Part shown: positions 40,856 to 48,523 of the stretch, one piece after another
How the letters are laid out: every line of letters starts with the position of its first letter
Numbering within the stretch: position 1 is the stretch's first letter
Origin: Betaproteobacteria bacterium
GTDB lineage: Bacteria; Pseudomonadota; Gammaproteobacteria; Burkholderiales; WYBJ01
Direction of reading: 5' to 3'
NCBI GenBank assembly: GCA_009377585.1
Contig: WHTS01000004.1
Coordinates: forward strand, 75,874-139,873
Length of the DNA stretch: 64,000 nt
The notes under the pieces: generated by a model
The model's input: the letters and a program-made list of their open reading frames with translations, nothing else
What the model was told of the DNA's origin: nothing
Database searches by the model: none
Translations under genes and position numbers: made by a program

Positions 40856-41512
40856 ATGACGTTCCAAAGCGCAATCAGACTCGGGCGTCCCCGGCTTGTC
40901 TCGCTCTGCTGCATCACCCTGCTGTTCGCGTGCGCCTGGCTGGCGTGGCAGCCGCGCATGGCCATGGCGACCGAGCTGGTTCGCGATGGCTACTACTGGT
41001 ACGTTCCGGAGCACGAGAAATACTCGCGCACCAGTTTTTTCAGCGAGCCCAGCTTCCAGAGCGGAACGATCCGAATCACGCGCACGGAGCGCTTCCAATT
41101 CGTGGCAGCAAAACGCGGCTGGGCGCTGCTGCAGTTCGACAGCGGAACGCGGGCGTTCATTCACCTGCGCCTGCTGAACATTCTGCTGTGGAATCCGGCG
41201 GCCAGCGATCCCTGGTACGAATTCAAGCGCGCCTCGGTTTTCGCCGAGGAGCCGGAGAAGATCGAGGCGCGGCTGAAGTCGGGGCGCACCGAGCCCAATA
41301 CGGCCGAGTCCAAGGTGCCGATCTGGAAGCGCTACAAGGACAGCTGGGGCATCAACAAGGGCCGCAGCCAATCGAGCGACAGCGATGCGGACGGTGTTTC
41401 CACGCCAACGCCGGAGAAAAAGCGAAACAAGTATCCGCTGCTGCCGCCGATCGGGTCGCAACCGCAACCCGGGAACGGCGAGCAGCCGGCGCAGGATGAG
41501 GCAGCGCGCTAG
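40856..41512 (+). CDS. Exported protein of unknown function
   Basis: A 218-residue protein with an N-terminal signal peptide or anchor (about 1-38, RLVSLCCITLLFACAWLAWQ). Residues 42-120 form a likely folded beta-rich part (YYWYVPEHEKYSR, TIRITRTERFQFVAAKRGWA, AFIHLRLLNILLW). Residues 125-218 are charged and probably disordered, with Lys, Glu and Pro-rich stretches. No family is recognised. The stop TAG at 41510-41512 coincides with the left end of repeat A3. It follows the thiolase gene by 39 nt on the same strand, but its content suggests an envelope role unrelated to that operon. Confidence 0.6.
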   Translation: MTFQSAIRLGRPRLVSLCCITLLFACAWLAWQPRMAMATELVRDGYYWYVPEHEKYSRTSFFSEPSFQSGTIRITRTERFQFVAAKRGWALLQFDSGTRAFIHLRLLNILLWNPAASDPWYEFKRASVFAEEPEKIEARLKSGRTEPNTAESKVPIWKRYKDSWGINKGRSQSSDSDADGVSTPTPEKKRNKYPLLPPIGSQPQPGNGEQPAQDEAAR

Positions 41513-41630
41513 TGTGGTGAATCGCAAATTCGTCGTATATCGTCATTCCCGCGCAAGCGGGAATCCAGAATGAAACCCCGCCTGGACCCCCGCGTTCGCG
41601 GGGGTGACGAACTTCTGACTCAGGACACTA
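41510..41630 (+). mobile_element. MITE-like element A, copy 3 (uninterrupted)
   Basis: The most complete copy, 121 bp between TA 41510-41511 and TA 41629-41630. Termini are GTGTGGTGAATCGCAAATTC and, at the right, GAACTTCTGACTCAGGACAC, whose reverse complement matches the left at 14 of 20 positions. It has the two internal hairpins described for copy 1. It lies exactly between convergent genes, with its left TA in the TAG stop of the upstream gene. Confidence 0.8.
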
Positions 41631-41635
41631 GTTAC

Positions 41636-42484
41636 TCAGCCTGCCCTGCCGGACGCAACCCACTGCTCGCCTTCGCGCCGGGCGAGGCCATCGTGCTCGA
41701 GCTTGAGCAGATGCGCCGTTAACGAGCGCCGCGCCACCGGGTGCAGCTTGGGCGAGACATCGTCGTAGGCATGCACCACGAGCGCATCGAGGTCTCCGCG
41801 CCCGAGCGCCTGCAATGCGCCCAGCACCTTCTGCTCGCGCGCGAGGCGATGCTTGATCAGACGGCGCACTTCGTCGTGCGGCTTGTCGATCGGGTGACCA
41901 TGCCCCGGGGCGAAACGCCCCAGGTCCAGACCGAGCAATTTCTCGAGCGAGGCGAGATAGGCGCTCATGCTGCCGTCGGGCGGGCCGATGACCACCGTGG
42001 AGCCCTGCATGACGTGGTCGCCGGTGAAGAGCAGCCGCTCCTCTTCCAGCAGGTAGCACAGATGCTCGGACGAATGGCCCGGCGTATGTACGGCGCGCAG
42101 CCGGAACTCCGGCGTCTCGAGCCATTCGCCGTCTTGCAGCACGCGATCGGGTGCGAACGCGGTATCGTGGCGCCCGTCGTCCGGCGGCGGCTTGCCGAGC
42201 ACCTGGGCGTTAGTTGCCGCGCGGATCGCCGCCGTCGCCGGCGAGTGATCCAGATGCGTGTGGGTGCACAGTATCCAGCGCAGCCGTGTGCCGACGAGCT
42301 GCAGCAGCGCCTCGATGTGGCTCTCGATCGCAGGCCCGGGATCGATCAGCGCCAGCTCGCGCGTGCCGAGCACGTAGGCGTTGGTGCCGGGACCGGTCAT
42401 GACACCGGGATTGGGCGCGGTGATGCGCCGCACGCGCTCGCTCACCGTGTCGACCCGGCCGGGGGTGATGGCGCTCAGCTCCAT
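41636..42484 (-). CDS. Metallo-beta-lactamase-fold hydrolase (LACTB2-like)
   Basis: A 282-residue hydrolase. The metal-binding motif is THTHLDHSPA (HxHxDH), with further ligands in AVHTPGHSSEHLCY (His) and LFTGDHVM (Asp), and a final His in APGHGHPID. The C-terminal helical domain (about 200-282) with KHRLAREQKVL and LTAHLLKLEHDGL is characteristic of LACTB2/YcbL-type enzymes, which hydrolyse ester or thioester bonds or act as nucleases. It overlaps the 3' end of the NUDIX gene by 10 nt; the two are co-transcribed. Its TGA stop lies 6 nt from repeat A3. Confidence 0.88.
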   Translation of the reverse strand: MELSAITPGRVDTVSERVRRITAPNPGVMTGPGTNAYVLGTRELALIDPGPAIESHIEALLQLVGTRLRWILCTHTHLDHSPATAAIRAATNAQVLGKPPPDDGRHDTAFAPDRVLQDGEWLETPEFRLRAVHTPGHSSEHLCYLLEEERLLFTGDHVMQGSTVVIGPPDGSMSAYLASLEKLLGLDLGRFAPGHGHPIDKPHDEVRRLIKHRLAREQKVLGALQALGRGDLDALVVHAYDDVSPKLHPVARRSLTAHLLKLEHDGLARREGEQWVASGRAG

Positions 42485-43290
42485 TTCGGCTCCGGATTCA
42501 AAGCCGCTTCGGCGTACCCCGGCTCGCCGGGAAGCACCCGGGCGCCGTCGGCGCCGATGGCCGGGAGGATGGCGCGGATCTCCTTCTGCGAGCCGAGGCT
42601 GCACAGCAGGCCGGCGCAGTCTTGTGCCACGTCGAATTGGTGCAGCGTCGCGATGGTCGGTGTGCGCAGCGACAGCGTGCCGGCGCGGTCGCGCTCGAGC
42701 GCTTCGGCCGGCCGCACCCAGACCGTATCGATCAGCTCCTGCGCATCGTGCAGCGGCTGTTGGTGTTGCGGAGCGATGGCGGCGAAGAAGCGCGTGTCGT
42801 AGCGCTTCGGCGCCGCGACCGGCGTGATCCAGTGGCTGAAGTAGGTCAGGCGGTCGGCCGCGAGGCGCAAGTGTTCGCCTCGGCAGAAGTCGGCGAACAT
42901 GACCTTGCCCGCGTTCAGCGAGTCGCGGTGGGCGGCGAAGCGCGCCGCGGTTTCGGCATGCTCGAAGCGCACCAGCTCGCCGGCTGCGTCGTAGCACAAC
43001 AGCAACCCCGCCTCCTCGAAGCACTCGCGAATGGCGCCGATCCAATACGCCAGTCCGTCGCGCTCGAGCCCGAGCGCACGGCTGGCCGCGGCATCGTCGA
43101 TCCCGCTGCATAACGCGTACAACTCCGGGTCGCGATCCTCGCGATCGATCGCGCCGCCCGGAAACACATAGGCGCCCGGCATGAAACCGGCGCTATGGGT
43201 TCGCTGCATCATCAGGACTTCGAAACCGCCGGCGACATCGCGCACGATGGAGATGGTCGCCGCGGGGCGGGGGACTACGGGCTGATTCAT
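42475..43290 (-). CDS. NUDIX hydrolase (NUDT19-like, split Nudix box)
   Basis: A 271-residue NUDIX protein. The Nudix box is split as in NUDT19/NUDT8-type CoA diphosphatases: GAYVFPGGAIDREDRD near residue 40, an insertion of some 45 residues, then AIRECFEEAGLLL. The REcFEEAG core is complete, so catalysis is expected. Probable substrates are CoA or acyl-CoA, which fits the many CoA enzymes around, but this is inference. Start at ATG 43290; a longer in-frame extension would run into the tandem-repeat region and is rejected. It overlaps the MBL-fold gene downstream by 10 nt. Confidence 0.85.
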   Translation of the reverse strand: MNQPVVPRPAATISIVRDVAGGFEVLMMQRTHSAGFMPGAYVFPGGAIDREDRDPELYALCSGIDDAAASRALGLERDGLAYWIGAIRECFEEAGLLLCYDAAGELVRFEHAETAARFAAHRDSLNAGKVMFADFCRGEHLRLAADRLTYFSHWITPVAAPKRYDTRFFAAIAPQHQQPLHDAQELIDTVWVRPAEALERDRAGTLSLRTPTIATLHQFDVAQDCAGLLCSLGSQKEIRAILPAIGADGARVLPGEPGYAEAALNPEPKWS

Positions 43291-43403
43291 CGCATGGGTC
43301 GTGAACGAAGCGGCACGTTTGCAGTTTAGCACGGGGCACCCCCGCGTACGTCCAGCGCGCGGCCCGGGCCAGCGCCAATGCGCGCCTCGCGCTGCGCCAA
43401 TGC

Positions 43404-43495
43404 GCGCCTCGCGCCTGCTCGAATTTGCGCCTCGCGCCTGCTCGAATTTGCGCCTCGCGCCTGCTCGAATTTGCGCCTCGCGCCTGCTCGAATTT
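43404..43495. repeat. Perfect tandem repeat, four 23-bp units
   Basis: The 23-nt unit at 43404-43426 (cgcctcgcgc ctgctcgaat ttg) occurs four times without mismatch (43404, 43427, 43450, 43473). Immediately upstream are degenerate relatives with a GCGCCAATG ending. It lies between the NUDIX gene and a small membrane-protein gene. Coding is not supported in either direction. Confidence 0.9.
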
Positions 43496-43540
43496 GCGCC
43501 AACGATCCGCTGCAATCGACCGTGTGCTGCGGCCGCCTGC

Positions 43541-43849
43541 TCAGAGCGCCCCGTACATCATCAGGCGGCCGAGGAAGAGCACGCCCAATGCCACCATCGC
43601 ATACATCAGCAAGTCGTTGAAGAGCGCGTTGGCCTGGCTGGCGACGAGCCAGCGGCGCGCGAGCCAGACGACCAGCAGCACGCCCAGGACGATGAGCACG
43701 ATCGCGCTGACGCTGTGATCGAGCAGGTCGCCGAAGAAGCGTTCGACCCATCCGTTCTCGCCGATCGAGTGGTAGATGACGCCGGTGATTCCGATCACCA
43801 TCAGAGCCAGGATGAGGAAATAGCCGATATCGCGCAGCAGCCGGTTCAT
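43541..43849 (-). CDS. Small three-helix membrane protein, unknown
   Basis: A 102-residue protein with helices at about 8-26 (YFLILALMVIGITGVIYH), 45-66 (SAIVLIVLGVLLVVWLARRW) and 80-99. The first loop is charged (GENGWVERFFGDLLDH). It may be an inner-membrane protein of unknown role; no family name can be assigned from the sequence. It is read leftward towards the NUDIX gene, with the 23-bp repeat in between. Confidence 0.6.
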   Translation of the reverse strand: MNRLLRDIGYFLILALMVIGITGVIYHSIGENGWVERFFGDLLDHSVSAIVLIVLGVLLVVWLARRWLVASQANALFNDLLMYAMVALGVLFLGRLMMYGAL

Positions 43850-43865
43850 TCGCTCCCCTTCATTC

Positions 43866-43912
43866 GCTCCGCGTCGTTAGCTCCGCGTCGTTAGCTCCGC
43901 GTCGTTAGCTCC
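43866..43912. repeat. Tandem repeat of GCTCCGCGTCGTTA (3.4 units)
   Basis: Three exact 14-bp units at 43866-43879, 43880-43893 and 43894-43907, then partial GCTCC. It lies just upstream of the small membrane protein gene, in the gap before the lexA operon. Confidence 0.85.
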
Positions 43913-44059
43913 TCTTGAGAGGGCCGCCGCCCTCATGGCGGTGAAGCTATCGCGGGCTCCGCATGCCTGGCCGCCTCGCATGCCTCCCTGCCGCGGGTGG
44001 CGCCAGTGTAACCCAGGCACTCCGCGGCGCACCCAGGACTTATGCCACGCGCGTCCGGC

Positions 44060-44092
44060 TTGACATGCGGCGTAAACTGGATATATTCACAG
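44060..44092 (+). promoter_or_regulatory. SOS-regulated promoter of the lexA operon
   Basis: A consensus -35 TTGACA at 44060-44065, a 16-nt spacer, and -10 TATATT at 44082-44087. Overlapping the -10 is CTG-GATATATTCA-CAG at 44077-44092, an SOS box of the CTG-N10-CAG type with an AT-rich core. LexA bound here would block the -10. The operator lies 104 nt before the first gene, which is followed by lexA itself, as expected for autoregulation. Confidence 0.85.
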
Positions 44093-44196
44093 GTACCGCG
44101 GCCCCGCATTTCCGGCTGCGGCAAGACAGGCCGCGGCGGAATCGTCCGCTCGAGCCGAAACATACTGTCCATGGAGGGGCTTCGAAGGAGATCACC

Positions 44197-44589
44197 ATGG
44201 AAAAGCGAGCCGCAATGCACATTCTCAGCACCTTGGCCCAGGGGGTCGACCCGCATACCGGCGAGACTTTCCCCGCCGATAGCCCGTACCAGCACCCGGA
44301 TACCGTACGCGCCCTGTTCCAGGCCGTGCAGGCGATGGCCGATCCGGCCGGACGACCCCGCCCTGGCGCACAAGCCATCCCGGAAAACGCCGGCAAACCC
44401 TGGTCGGACGAGGAGGACAATGTCCTGGCCGAGGCATTCGATGCCGGCAAGCCCATTCCCGAGCTGGTGGAGCACCATCGCCGCACTCGCGCGGCCATCC
44501 AGGCGCGCCTGGTCCGGCTGGGCAAGATCGAGCCGCCCGCCGATCCGCCGCGCTATCGCACCGGACTGCCGGCGGCCCAGGCAGCCTAG
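44197..44589 (+). CDS. Unknown 130-residue protein, SANT/Myb-like C-terminus, first gene of the lexA operon
   Basis: A 130-residue soluble protein. Residues 1-45 contain a motif of the type ILSTLAQGVDPHTGETFP then SPYQHPDTVRALFQAVQAM. Residues 66-110, PWSDEEDNVLAEAFDAGKPI then EHHRRTRAAIQARLVRLGKI, look like a three-helix Myb/SANT-type DNA-binding unit. Basic residues are concentrated in its third helix. The ribosome-binding site GAAGGAG is 6 nt before ATG 44197. The gene lies directly behind the SOS promoter with lexA 69 nt downstream, so it is predicted to be induced by DNA damage. No family name is recognised; a nucleic-acid-related function is inferred. Confidence 0.75.
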   Translation: MEKRAAMHILSTLAQGVDPHTGETFPADSPYQHPDTVRALFQAVQAMADPAGRPRPGAQAIPENAGKPWSDEEDNVLAEAFDAGKPIPELVEHHRRTRAAIQARLVRLGKIEPPADPPRYRTGLPAAQAA

Positions 44590-44658
44590 CCCTATTGATC
44601 AGGACCATCTCGACTCTCTCCCGAAGCAGAGGGAGCGAGCCAACCGACGGAGTCGCGC

Positions 44659-45261
44659 ATGCAAGACCTCACCCCTCGCCAAACGGAAATCCTGGACCTG
44701 CTACGCACGCATCTGCACGAGACAGGGTTTCCGCCCACCCGCGCCGAGATCGCAGCGCATTTCGGCTTCAGCTCTCCCAATGCCGCCGAAGAGCATCTGC
44801 GCGCGCTCGAGCGCAAGGGGGCGATCGAGATCCTGCCGGGCGCTTCGCGCGGGTTGCGTCTGCTGCAGCCGCAAGGCCTGCCGGTCGTGGGCCGCGTCGC
44901 GGCCGGCGCGCCGATCCTGGCCGAGCAGCACATCGAAGGCTACTCGCGCGTCGATGCCGGCGTATTCAAGCCGCAGGCGCACTATCTGCTGCGAGTGCGG
45001 GGCTCGAGCATGCGCGATGCCGGCATCCTGGATGGCGACCTGCTCGCCGTGCACCGCACGCCCGATGCACGCGCCGGCCAGGTGGTGGTCGCGCGCGTGA
45101 ACGACGAAGTCACGGTGAAGCGCCTGAAGCGCCGCGGCAGCCAGATCCAGCTGCTGCCCGAGAATCCCGATTTCGCGCCGATCGAAGTCGATCTGCGCAA
45201 AGTCGAGCTCGTGATCGAAGGCATCGGCGTCGGCATCATCCGCAACGGCCGCTCGTTATGA
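44659..45261 (+). CDS. lexA: LexA repressor (SOS regulon)
   Basis: A 200-residue LexA. The winged helix-turn-helix is [20 protein letters not shown] near residues 26-45. The self-cleavage site is A82-G83 (VAAGAPI). The catalytic dyad is S117 in [10 protein letters not shown] and K154 in VTVKRLKR. LexA represses DNA-repair genes and, in contact with RecA filaments, cleaves itself. It is the second gene of the operon headed by the SOS box at 44077-44092, consistent with autoregulation. Length is that of the gram-negative LexA class. Confidence 0.97.
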   Translation: MQDLTPRQTEILDLLRTHLHETGFPPTRAEIAAHFGFSSPNAAEEHLRALERKGAIEILPGASRGLRLLQPQGLPVVGRVAAGAPILAEQHIEGYSRVDAGVFKPQAHYLLRVRGSSMRDAGILDGDLLAVHRTPDARAGQVVVARVNDEVTVKRLKRRGSQIQLLPENPDFAPIEVDLRKVELVIEGIGVGIIRNGRSL

Positions 45262-45355
45262 CCGCGTGCGGCTACGTTCCAGCCACCTCGACTGCAGCAC
45301 TGCGGCTCGCTCAATGCGTTGGCTTCGATTCGGGCCGACTGACGAAATATCGGGG

Positions 45356-46111
45356 CTAGGACTGCGCATCGGCAATGGCCGCCAGCCAGATGATCTCTCC
45401 GGTGGAGATCAGGTTGTAGAGCATGTGCATGGCCATGGTGACCAGCAACGAGCCGGTGCGCAGGCGCGCGATGCCGAGCGTCACGCCGACGATGAAAATG
45501 ATGGCGAACTCGAGCGGATCGAACTCGTAATGGATCCACGTCCATGCCAGCGCGGTAATCAGCACGGCGCCGACCCGGCCCAGAGGTGAGGCCAGAATGC
45601 CCGCGAACACGAACCCGCGAAACAGCAGCTCCTCGAATATGGGTGTCGCGACCACCAGCGCGATCCAGAACAGCAGCGGCGATTGCACGCTGCGATAGAT
45701 CTCGACCCATTGCGCCGGCAGCAGCTCGCCCTTCACCAGGTAAATAACCAGGTCGGTCATCGCGACGATCAGCGCCATGGCGCCGAGCCAGCGCAGCCAC
45801 TCCTTCGCCGGCGCACGTACGATGCCGAGATAGGCGCGCGGGTCGAGCCTGTCGCGCAGCGCCGCCGCCGCGATCACCAGCGCGCCGCACAGGACGGTGC
45901 TGATGCAGGTGATCACCGCAAAATTCAGCGCCTGCGTGTTCTGCGCGGGAGACACCAGCCGCAGCGCCGCGAGCACACGATCCATGCCGAAGCCCATGGC
46001 CGCCTGCAGCAATTCCAGCGCATACCAGATCGCCAGGCTCAGGCCCAGGGTCGCGGCCAGCCCCCAGGGCCGGCCGCCGGATTCTTGGTAGGCAAGAGCA
46101 TCGGCGCGCAT
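45356..46111 (-). CDS. CPBP-family intramembrane metalloprotease
   Basis: A 251-residue membrane protein with about eight hydrophobic segments. The signature motif 1 of the CPBP (Abi/CAAX protease) family is PIFEELLFRGFVF, with two Glu in EExxxR. Motif 2 is WIHYEFDPLEFA, which includes the conserved His, and motif 3 is TMAMHMLYN with a second His. Such proteins are related to prenyl (CAAX) proteases and to bacteriocin-immunity proteins. Substrate unknown. ATG 46111 is chosen since the longer form begins with unrelated sequence. The gene runs convergently with lexA and divergently from the kinase-HDOD gene. Confidence 0.87.
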   Translation of the reverse strand: MRADALAYQESGGRPWGLAATLGLSLAIWYALELLQAAMGFGMDRVLAALRLVSPAQNTQALNFAVITCISTVLCGALVIAAAALRDRLDPRAYLGIVRAPAKEWLRWLGAMALIVAMTDLVIYLVKGELLPAQWVEIYRSVQSPLLFWIALVVATPIFEELLFRGFVFAGILASPLGRVGAVLITALAWTWIHYEFDPLEFAIIFIVGVTLGIARLRTGSLLVTMAMHMLYNLISTGEIIWLAAIADAQS

Positions 46112-46298
46112 GGTGAACGCATTGTAGCTTGAAGCATTGGCCGCCTTATTGACGGTTCGGAAAGTGGTTGACAAGCCGCTTTCCGCAATGCGCTCCCCTC
46201 TCTGCTATCCGCAATGCGCCCCCCCTCTCTCCGGGCGCGAGCTGTAATGCATTTTCCGCAAGCTCGCTAAGCGCCGTATTTGCCCTCGGCCAGCACCC

Positions 46299-48425
46299 AT
46301 GTCACACGCATGCAACGCAGCCGATAAAGAATCTTCATTTAAGGCCGTAGATGCGTTCGTCGGGGACTTGTCTCCCATCGCCATGACCCCAGTTGCTTCG
46401 AACGCAGAGCGCATCAACCGGTTTCGCCTGCTCCGGCCGCTGGGCCAGGGCGCGCAGGGCATCGTATACGCCGCTCACGACCCGGAGCTCGACCGGCAGG
46501 TCGCGATCAAGACCCTGCTCCTGAACGGCGCGGCGAGTGCCGACCAGGCCGAACAGTTCGTCGCAGCGGCGAAAACCGCAAGCAGCCTGAGCCATCCCAA
46601 TATCGTTCCTGTGTTCGAAGTCGGCATCCACGCCGGCCAGCCCTTCGTCGTGTTCGAATACGTCGAGGGCAGAACCCTGGCCGCCGCGCTCGAGGCGGAA
46701 GGTCCGCTGCCCATGGCGCGCGCCGTCGTGATGATGAGCCAGATCCTCGCCGGGATGGCGCATGTGCACGCGAGCGGCCTGCTGCACGGCGATATCAAGC
46801 CTGCCAACATTCTGATCGGCGTGAACAACATCCCGCGAGTGACCGACTTCGGTATCGCGCGGCCCGCGCACACCGCTGCCCTGGAGACCGTGAGCTGCGG
46901 CACGCTGCAGTACACCGCGCCCGAATGCCTGAGCGAGGGCCGGGCGGATTACCGCTCGGACGTGTTTGCGCTGGGCCTGCTGTTCCACGAGATGCTGACC
47001 GGCAAGCCGGTGTACGAGGCCGCCAACGAATACTCGATCATCTACAGGATCCTGAACGAGATTCCACCGCCGCCCTCGGCCTCCAATCCGCGCATCGACC
47101 GCCGCCTCGACGACATCGTATTGAAGGCGCTGCAGCGCGAACCGGATCAGCGCTATGCGGATGCGGACCAGATGAAGCTCGATCTGGACCGCTACCGCGT
47201 GCCTGCCGTAGCCGCGGCAAGCTCGGACCTGCGCGAGCAGGCGCTGCACGGCACGGTGGAGTTCCTGCTGCGACGCATGGCGCTGAAGAGCGATTTTCCT
47301 GCGCTCACGGCGAGTTTCAACCGCATCAATCAGCTTGCCGCGCAAAGCGAGGACGGTTCGATCAAGGCGATCTCCGACCTGGTGATGCGCGATTTCGCCT
47401 TGTCGCAAAAGCTGCTGCGAATCGCCAATTCCTCCGCCTTCGGCGCAGGCAATGTGACCCGCGTCTCGCAGGCGATCACCCTGCTCGGCTTGTCCCAGCT
47501 GCGCGCGGTCGCAACCGGCATGATGCTCACGAACGCCGGCAACGGCCGCGCGCGCGCCGGCGCGCTCGCCACCGCGCTGACCGATGCCTTCGTCGCCGGC
47601 GTGATCGCGCGCAACATCGGCCGCATGCTGCGACTGCAGAGCGTCGAGGAGCTGTTCATCTGCGGCATGTTCAGCCGGCTTGGCGAGCTGCTCACGTTGT
47701 TCTATCTGAGCGACGAACACGAAGCGATCGCGAGCCGCGTCGCCGACGATGGGATCGATTCGGCTACGGCCTCGCGCACCGTCCTGGGACTGACCTTCGA
47801 CGAGCTCGGTGCGCAAGTCGCGCTGCACTGGAAATTTCCCGAAGTGATCGTCCAGGCAATGCACGCGCTGCCCGCGGGCAGCGTCGCGGCGCCCCAATCG
47901 GATGCCGAGCGCATGCGCCTGTGCGCCGGCTACGCCCGGGAGCTTTGCACGCTGGCGCGGGAGACGCCGGCCAGCGGGCGCGAACAGGCCTTCGCCAGGC
48001 ATCAATGCCGCTATGCCGGCGCGGCTCCGGTCGAAGTTGCGCAGATCCGACTGCTCATCGGACATTCCGTCACCGCGGCCCTGCAGTACATGAGGGCTTC
48101 GGGGCTCAGGCTGATCGAGACGCCGCTGCTGGAGGCGATGCGCGCGTTGTCGCAACCGTGCGACGCCAAGGCGCAGGCGCCGAGCATCGGCGCTGGCCGT
48201 ACACCCGCCACCGGCGGCGATGGCACGCCTCGCGACATCGCGCAGGGGCCAACGCTCGAATTGCGGCGCGCGACAACGGAGCTCCGGCTTTTGACTGCAG
48301 AGCTCAGGCCTGCGACGAGCGAGCTGACGCCTGCGACCGCCGACATGACACCGGCGCCTACTGCTCGCGAGGACGGCATGGGCGCGCGACTGGCTCGAGC
48401 CTGGCGCAACCTGTTCTCGGCATAA
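46299..48425 (+). CDS. Serine/threonine protein kinase fused to an HDOD domain
   Basis: A 708-residue protein. Residues 42-300 are a Hanks-type kinase: glycine loop LGQGAQGIVYA (48-58), ATP-Lys K71 in VAIKTLL, catalytic loop LHGDIKPANIL (H163-G164-D165, N170), TDFGIAR (D183-F-G), and a TAPE end (about 206-209). HRD is HGD, so it is a non-RD kinase. Residues about 335-530 are an HDOD domain, a degenerate HD fold without metal ligands (DFALSQKLLRIANSSAF; ITLLGLSQLRAVATGMML). The last 70 residues are a repetitive Thr/Glu/Leu-rich tail. The fusion suggests phosphorylation-linked control of signalling or motility, which is inference. ATG 46299 is the longest start; ATG 46383 is an alternative. Confidence 0.88.
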   Translation: MSHACNAADKESSFKAVDAFVGDLSPIAMTPVASNAERINRFRLLRPLGQGAQGIVYAAHDPELDRQVAIKTLLLNGAASADQAEQFVAAAKTASSLSHPNIVPVFEVGIHAGQPFVVFEYVEGRTLAAALEAEGPLPMARAVVMMSQILAGMAHVHASGLLHGDIKPANILIGVNNIPRVTDFGIARPAHTAALETVSCGTLQYTAPECLSEGRADYRSDVFALGLLFHEMLTGKPVYEAANEYSIIYRILNEIPPPPSASNPRIDRRLDDIVLKALQREPDQRYADADQMKLDLDRYRVPAVAAASSDLREQALHGTVEFLLRRMALKSDFPALTASFNRINQLAAQSEDGSIKAISDLVMRDFALSQKLLRIANSSAFGAGNVTRVSQAITLLGLSQLRAVATGMMLTNAGNGRARAGALATALTDAFVAGVIARNIGRMLRLQSVEELFICGMFSRLGELLTLFYLSDEHEAIASRVADDGIDSATASRTVLGLTFDELGAQVALHWKFPEVIVQAMHALPAGSVAAPQSDAERMRLCAGYARELCTLARETPASGREQAFARHQCRYAGAAPVEVAQIRLLIGHSVTAALQYMRASGLRLIETPLLEAMRALSQPCDAKAQAPSIGAGRTPATGGDGTPRDIAQGPTLELRRATTELRLLTAELRPATSELTPATADMTPAPTAREDGMGARLARAWRNLFSA

Positions 48426-48523
48426 CGGCGCGGCGCTCGGCGCACAAGCGGCGCTCGGCGCACGCGACGCTCGGCGCAAAGTCAATTGCGGCCGCTGCTC
48501 AGTACCGGTAGCATCGCGCGGGC

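Noticed and set aside
43380-43500. CRISPR array
   Set aside because: The 23-bp units are adjacent without spacers, and no cas gene is present, so it is a plain tandem repeat.
44160-44175. Second SOS box (CTGTCCATGGAGG) before the lexA operon
   Set aside because: It lacks the matching right half; only the box at 44077-44092 has both CTG and CAG at the correct spacing.
48426-48500. Repeated gcggcgctcggcgca motif after the kinase gene
   Set aside because: Imperfect short GC-rich repetition with variable spacing; no clear unit or structure.
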